64,000 nt of DNA. Origin: Haemonchus contortus. Taxonomy: Eukaryota; Nematoda; Chromadorea; Rhabditida; Trichostrongylidae. The position numbers and the translations under genes were made by a program. The notes beneath the pieces were generated by a model. That model was not told the DNA's origin. It saw only the letters and a program-made list of their open reading frames with translations, and did not search any database. This document shows positions 57,580 to 64,000 of the stretch, piece after piece. Each line of letters opens with the position of its first letter. The first letter of the stretch is position 1. Location of the stretch: positions 45,000,651 to 45,064,650 of the forward strand of contig LS997563.1 of the NCBI GenBank assembly GCA_000469685.2, read 5' to 3'.

Positions 57580-60500
57580 CAACTCGCCCGAGACTGCCGC
57601 GTGCGGCGAATCGATTACACAGAGCCGATTCAACTGCCCGTCTCCCATTTCTACTCCTAGGTGGTTAGCGCATAGGCTCAAATGTCATCAGTGGTTAATT
57701 ATGCGTTGTCGAGACATCTTCCGTCACTATTCGTTACCACGGTAGTGCGCATTCTCCCATTTCTTTTGCTGGTTGTGGTGGTTTTTTACAGTCGAGTGCA
57801 TGAGTTTCATTCTTCTCTTTCGACGATAACATATCCATCAAACAACTTCTCATTTGCCTTCGTCGGTAAAGTCGAAAAGAAGATGGCAAAATTAGCTGAA
57901 AGGTGTAAATGTGTTTTCAGTGTTCCTGCGGCCGTCTGGCTGTCTCATTAAATATTAATGAACGTTTTGAGGCAAGTATAGTAGCTTTTAAGTGCCAATT
58001 CAATGTTTGGTTCCGCAAACTTGTTTTTGGTCAAAACTAGTGTCGCTTGGTTTGAAATCGATTTAGAGATATGCTTCCGAGGTCGAGATTCCTGTGGAGG
58101 GGCTGGAATTACAGTGATCCATATCCTTTCGTTCTATAGGAGTCGTTTTCTTTGCTCTTCTTTAAAATGGTACCCAAGTGGGCAATATGGACTGCATTCG
58201 GTGTGTTTAGAATCTGATTAAAGATGGTTTGTACAGCGAGAGGCGAAGCCCCTTATTGATGTTGCCTTTTCTCTGCTTGTTTTATGTAGAAATGGGTGTG
58301 CGGCAGTCTGTTTTGGGACAACTTTCAAAAAAAGGTCTCGACAGATTGGGTCTGGGTCTCTCCCCGTGCACGTTGTAGACATTGCTTTCGAGACTGTTCT
58401 TCGTACCCTCCTCGCGCCGAGTGAGGTCATGAAGTCTGATAGGATTTCCATGAATCTACGTGATAGCCTCCCTATGCCGGTGAGAACTCGCTTTGAGTCA
58501 AACTGCTCTTCCGTTTTTTTTCTCTCCTTACCTCCTGTAGCTGTTTCTCCTGTAGCTCAAACCTTAGCTATGGCCATAAATGAACGACCTCATGCTTTAT
58601 TTACTATTGTACTTTTGTAATATGTTTTTGCCATTACCGAACTGCTCTACTCTATATACTTTGATAGACTTATATACCATCTAAAGAGCCCCATCCCAAT
58701 CAGGTCTTTTCCGAGGGCCTTTAGTTGCCCAACTGACGCAGTCCCATCATGTGCCTGGAACTGTCAAGACTGATGAATGCCATCCTCTTTTCCCACTTCC
58801 AGCACATCCTCCGAGTTCCATAAAAAGGCTTTCCTGCAATTTGTTGAAGAGCTCGCATCTTACATCCCACCCTTACGTGCTTCTTTTCATGCGGGCTATT
58901 CAATTCTAAGCAATTGCATGTACGAGAGGGTCCTTTTCTAACTTTTGAGGATTTCTCAAAAGTATTCAAAGTTCCAAGTCTCCTAGAAATTCAGTCCCTA
59001 GATTGTGCCGTAAAGAAGACTGATTATTGGCGCACTGGGTGAATATGTTCAGCAGAAATACGACCATTTGTGAGCGGGATCTTTCTGATACAATTTAAAG
59101 TCGTTAAGGAAACTATAGTTGTGAAGCCTAAGAAGGATTTTTCAATAGCTGCGCAGCAATTGATCTTTTACATTGTCATTTATACTTTAAAATATACTGA
59201 GTAGCAACATTTTCTTCATGACCGAGCTTCCTTGGAGATGATTGGGGTGGTGACGGGACTCCAATGTCATTCGTTGTCGCAAAGTGCAAAATATTGAAGG
59301 CAATTCAATTTAATGCCGAAGGGTGTCCTATTGGCTCACAAATGGAGCTACGCTCACATTTCATGCTTATTTTCGCTTAAAAACCCTTGACCTTGTAGAT
59401 TGTTTTCCTAGGACCCAGCTTCACATTTTTGAGAGCTATTGAAGAAACGCATTTCGTCGCATATCTTTTTCCTGCTAAAGAGGCGTGAACCTCTGGGATG
59501 GAGGCAATTGGTTCGGCCGAGGTGAATCTTTTCGGCGGGAGCTCTGATTGACTGGGCAGTCGACAAAGGTGAGAAGGGCCCTTTTTTCGAGAAGCAATCA
59601 TAACTAAACTTGTTTCCCTGTTTTCTAATTCAACTCGTTTCTTTTCTGTATTTCCATTTTGTTTTTTTTTTCAACTGTCGAGGCGCTTTCTCTTCAGTTG
59701 TTCTCTGAAAATGTTCTCTATCCAACATCTGCGGGCTCTATAGGGCGGTTACACCGTGGGTACTGCATCGGCCAACGTAATCAGCCACATTTTTCTTCAT
59801 TCTGAATAAAATAGCTGTGACAAGGCAGCGAGAAAGACTAAAGTGCACTGGCTGACCCTGAATTTATAGAGGTTTTTTTTGAAATATTATGAAGATAATT
59901 TGTTGAAGTAGGCCCAAAATGATTTCCGAACCGCATGCCTCCCGTGATGGCTCTAATGGCCATTATACTTTTTTTTCAACTGAAAAACATATATAATGGT
60001 TTGCAGAAGATTCAAATAGAAGGCCCAGTCTTATCGTGGGGAGCCCGCTCAGACTGGCTATTATGTAAATACATTCCAGCCATGAAACCCTCATTGAATG
60101 TGATTTTATGCAATGGGTTAAGCCTTCATTTCTTTTTTTTGTGTTTGTGTGCCTTTTCTACCCAAAATTGCTCTTTTTGACATCTTCTGCAGTTTGTCCT
60201 ATGTTCAATTTTCCGATATTCCTGGATCTATAGTATGTGTTGTATTATCAGGCAGTGGATGATCAATTAATAGCGGATCAAAAGTCAGCTTATGCTTGCA
60301 TTGAGGCGCGAGTAGATTCAGCAGGCTTCATGATTGAAATGAGCGTGTGGATTGGTCCGTTTTTTTTCTTGAACATATGGCATAGCTAAATAGTTCAGGC
60401 ATAGTTCATGAGCTTTCTTACGGGTCGGGTGGCGCTTTTTTCATTGGGTCATAAGGCGCAACTATAGTATCTGTAAAATTTACCGTCCACGTAAGTCAGT

Positions 60501-61990
60501 TCAGTCTGTCAGTCAAGTAGGAGGTTACAGTTCGTGCCCTTTTTAACAGTTGAAGAGCTCCAGTTAATTTGGACAAGTTGTTTCAGTTGCCAGAGATGCT
60601 TTAGGGTACTGTATATCTGGGAAAATTCAAGAACCGAAAGCACTCGAGATTTTTCTTCTCTCCGATTTTGGAGACCTTAGGAAATTGCATTTATAGCTAA
60701 CAACTTGAAGGATTGCATTATTTGGCTAGACTAAGCTAGGCGAAGCTTTTCAGCTTTATGCCCCCGTGAGAACTCAGAAAATTAAGGATATTGCGATCTC
60801 TTCTATCAGATAGCAGCATATCCGATTTCGGGAATCTTTCGCAATTCACCACGCCCGGCGTCGTAAACTGCGAAAATAAGCCAAGCTCGAGCTGCAGGAA
60901 GAAGGCTTTCGTCGATTCCCTCGAATGTTCACCAAGATTTAAATTTAAAAATTTATTTGAAATAATGATTATGTTTATTTTTGGCTCTGGAAGCTCACTC
61001 ACAAGAACGAAGTTTACATTGTTTGTGAACTGAACAATTCCCTGCTAGCTGACAGCATTTCTAACACCATTATCCTGGATGGAAGAGGTGATTTACGTAG
61101 ATAAAACTAGATCAGTATCATTTCAAAGTGGTGGAATTCTGCCTTATTGATCAATATTGATCGGTGCTTGGTACAATCAAACTATCAGCTCCGCCCTTAC
61201 GTAGAAACGTGTTCACATGATGAATGTATCGTCTGTCCTCCCACGCGTCCGTGTGTCCGTTACATACCGTTGCCTACATGTTTCTATAAACATTTCAGTG
61301 CTGTAGTTATTGATTTAGCTGAGCTTTTGAGTTGTATTTTGGGTTGGTGTTTATTTATTTTCGATGTTTATCCAGTTTGTGTGGCATGATGGTAATACAT
61401 TCTGACAGTCTTCAATTTTATCTCGAGATATTTATAAGGAAGGCTCATAGGGTTGGCTATCAATTTTTTGGCAGAATGATTCCATATCTCTGGGGTTTCG
61501 GTCATGCTGATCTTACATAAAAGCTAAATTCGCATTTGATCAACCCCTCCAAACACAAAAAGTTTGAAGGAGCTGATGGCGGATGCACTCCAAATAATAG
61601 GGCTAATGGATTGCCTTTCTCAGGGATGGCTTAGCGGATGAGATAATCTTACCCGAGGAGGTCTTTTCCAAAATGCGTTTTTCCTTCCGAATGTGGCCGG
61701 TCGTTTAGCCATCTAACTGCCCGCCTTTATGGTCGAGGATTTGTCCCTGACTGAATACAAGGGTAGCGGTTTTTTGACTTTTATGTCTTCTATGGCCATG
61801 TCGTCGAGGGAGAAATAAAACAATTATGAGTCAAGTATTGATCTACCTGGGTCCATGCTTCTTGGGTGTTCCTTACAAGAAAACCACCAGGGAATCTATA
61901 GTGATAGTAAGTTGTGAGCTGACTTCTAGTAGGTTGTAAGGAAAGTTCTTGCCATTTCCACACACCGACTGGACTTATGGACTTGACTTT
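57580..61990. other. Intergenic, no supported gene
   Basis: Only short frames with no recognisable domains. A 40-bp near-palindrome at 60837-60876 (TTTCGCAATTCACCACGCCC and its near complement) makes similar peptides appear on both strands, which explains two overlapping frames there. Confidence 0.4.
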
Positions 61991-61991
61991 C

Positions 61992-62078
61992 CGGGCTGGT
62001 TCCAGATCGCCTCCAATAGCATAGGAGCCGTCAAAAACGGCTTCGATGTTTTTGGAGGTGCTCTGGAAGCAGCCCGGA
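61992..62078. repeat. 87-bp imperfect hairpin
   Basis: CCGGGCTGGTTCCAGATCGC... pairs with ...GCTCTGGAAGCAGCCCGG. About 33 of 41 arm positions are complementary, around a loop of a few A. Neighbouring minus-strand frame 62134-61790 and plus-strand frame 61949-62344 both run through it, and their similar peptides are a consequence of the inverted repeat. Confidence 0.6.
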
Positions 62079-62344
62079 AATGTGTGGCAACTGTTCACGA
62101 CGTCTTGATCAGGGGACGTCAGTTGTACCTTCACATGACATCAATCGGTCATTCGATCAATGAAGGCCAGAGAACACTGATCACATGCCGCAGGTTTTTC
62201 GACATGTCATTCCTTCGTATGACGATATCTTTCACCGGCTGCCGTTTTCTTTCACCAAATTTCCTTGCTTTTCCTGATGTCTCATTAAATTCGAATTTTC
62301 TTAGCCATCTAGATGGTACCTTACTTCAATCTAGTGAACCCTGA

Positions 62345-64000
62345 GGCCTAAGTAACGTTCGTTCTTATAGTTATAGATAACCCACCCTATCCGACTTTCA
62401 GTGAATCTTTATCGTCGCGTATAGTTACTACGATTATACATATTTGTGGGACCCTGATCAGGACAGTCCAACCTTTTTTATGATAAAGTTCGTTATTCTA
62501 AACTCTCTCTGGCAATTGCTGAAGAATGTCAGGATTGTGAAAATTCTTAAGGACCTCTATGTTCTCATTAGATGAAAATTTTCGCGCAGTTCCCTACTTC
62601 AAATTCTGTTTGTCTGGCAGCTATGGTGTTGTAGTATCCCATCTGCGTCAACGCGGCTGTCTACCCCTTGGGGTCGATAAATTGGTTCCAGATTTGCACT
62701 ATAACGTAGAAACTTGACGTAAATATCGGCTGGTCTTCTGATACCATACCATAGTTGCAAGAAACGTTCTGATGACCCTCGGGTTCTGATGCATGTTTGA
62801 AGTGTGGCGTGTCTCGTAGGAACAGTGATCAACCCCCACAGCCTCACCCCCTTTGAAACTTATGTATTGATTCGCTGTTCCCAAAGGTTGTTCGGTTATA
62901 TTCGTGAGGGTTGGTCCATGCATGACTCCAAGCCCTTTATTGAACGTTCTTCCTGTTGTTTGGGGATATGTGTGTGTTTTCGTCGCCGCAAATGAGATTT
63001 CCTTCTCTCGGAGCCGCTCTCGCCTGTCTCAAGTTCCTTATTCTTCCTCGGCTCTCCTCTCCTGCTCATCCTACCTACATCTTCAATAAATCGAAGGCTA
63101 GACCCTCTTCTTTCATTTATCTGTTTTTAATGATCATTAATGCTACTTGAGAGGCACTGCCATTGCCTAATTACATTCAATAGCTTTCCATTGAAAATGT
63201 TCCCTATGTTTTCGGCAAAATGAACAGAACTTTCCGCGAATCTCTATTGAACTTGAAGTGCATTAACCTATTAAGAGTTTTTGTGATTTCTTCGTCAGCC
63301 TCCATGGGCCTGATACGAGTTCCATTCTCTTAAATGAACGCATGGTGGATCTAGCCTTATGGGCAGTGTGGTGACTGTTTTTTTTGTGGTGAATGAAGGA
63401 ATCGGCTTTTAGGGTGTCACTTAGATCAGTTGACCAGTGACGTAAGTGAATTTAATCGATTTAAATGGCCGTTTTTGGGAAAAACACCCAAGCTAGTCCG
63501 AGTCCGACAAGCTTTTCCTACCAATTAGAGAGCCGAATTGTGGTCTTTGAGGCGTAACCACTAATCAGATAGCGTAGATGACGATTTCAAGGACTGCAGC
63601 TTCATTTGTTAACGAGTTGGATTAAGTGTTCCTATGAAATCAATCCTTTGACAAATTGAAAAAATGGACCTATCCTTCTTAGCTGAAATTTCTCGGTTTC
63701 TTCTCATTCCTAACTCCTCTTTCCCTATTTCCGACGCGAAAGCCTTTCAGGTAGACTCGGAGTCGTGGATGAGGTTTCTTTCTGCTCTTCTTACTGCTAT
63801 TGATACACTTTCCCTCAATCTACATACGTAATCAATTTATGTATCGCAGGACTGATGTAAAAGAACAATGCGAGACTGTTGTATGTCATGTTTCCTACCT
63901 CCAACTTGTAATAGATACATATGTAGTTACGGAAGTGATAGTCGTTGGGAAGTGGGGGCCGCTGCTGTCGCACAGGAGCTTGAGTTTTACGAGCTTCTAG
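62345..64000. other. Intergenic, no supported gene
   Basis: AT-rich sequence to the window end with short unrecognised frames. A plus-strand frame open at the right edge (63800-64000) is too short and featureless to call. Confidence 0.4.

Noticed and set aside
60736..61033. Paired minus and plus frames both containing SQFTTPGVVNCE
   Set aside because: A 40-bp near-palindrome at 60837-60876 creates the shared peptide; there is no other support.
61790..62344. Two overlapping genes on opposite strands with similar peptides
   Set aside because: The similarity comes from the hairpin at 61992-62078; neither frame shows a domain.

Overview
The window looks like nuclear DNA from a parasitic nematode, most likely a strongylid (hookworm-like) worm. 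The evidence is two intact serpentine chemoreceptor genes of the nematode SRH type, a spe-39 orthologue split into 15 small exons with TTTCAG-type acceptors, a probable trans-splice acceptor just before the PTPMT1 start codon, and a heavy load of nematode-style transposons. No bacterial operons, rRNA, true tRNA genes or CRISPR arrays are visible. Coordinates below come from reading by eye; exon junctions were checked for phase, and every exon of the four main genes keeps frame.

Layout. 1-7.8 kb is gene-poor and repeat-rich. It holds an 8-bp-TSD (hAT-type) MITE at 4.0-4.4 kb, a GTCT microsatellite, a ~128-bp GC-box satellite at 5.1-6.3 kb and an internally deleted mariner-type element at 6.7-7.3 kb. 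7.85-27.06 kb is a direct tandem duplication of a ~9-10 kb block. Each block carries one minus-strand SRH-like receptor gene with identical exon structure, plus a nested history of tRNA-derived SINEs, MITEs and a GC-rich foldback element that separates insertions older and younger than the duplication. 28.49-32.0 kb is the complete plus-strand spe-39 (VIPAS39/VPS16B) gene. 35.28-36.92 kb is a complete plus-strand PTPMT1-type mitochondrial phosphatase, whose third intron contains a TTAA-flanked (piggyBac-type) MITE. 39.9-40.4 kb is a second copy of the hAT-type MITE. 43.6-44.2 kb is a decayed RTE-type LINE tail.

46.93-53.24 kb is the most striking element: a minus-strand Penelope-like retroelement arranged as two head-to-tail full units plus a terminal repeat, i.e. 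three identical 337-bp pseudo-LTRs around two ~2.65-kb bodies. One unit encodes an intact ~902-aa reverse transcriptase/GIY-YIG endonuclease; the other has a single-base frameshift. Each pseudo-LTR carries a hammerhead-ribozyme-like sequence just upstream of the ORF. The whole array is flanked by a perfect 12-bp target-site duplication, and it appears to interrupt a minus-strand open frame that becomes continuous when the insert is removed. 53.3-64 kb is sparse: one probable terminal coding exon with a poly(A) signal at 57.3 kb, one MITE, a SINE fragment and small palindromes.

The host genes do not form one pathway. SPE-39 acts with HOPS-type complexes in lysosomal traffic, PTPMT1 makes phosphatidylglycerol for cardiolipin, and the SRH genes are presumed chemosensory receptors.
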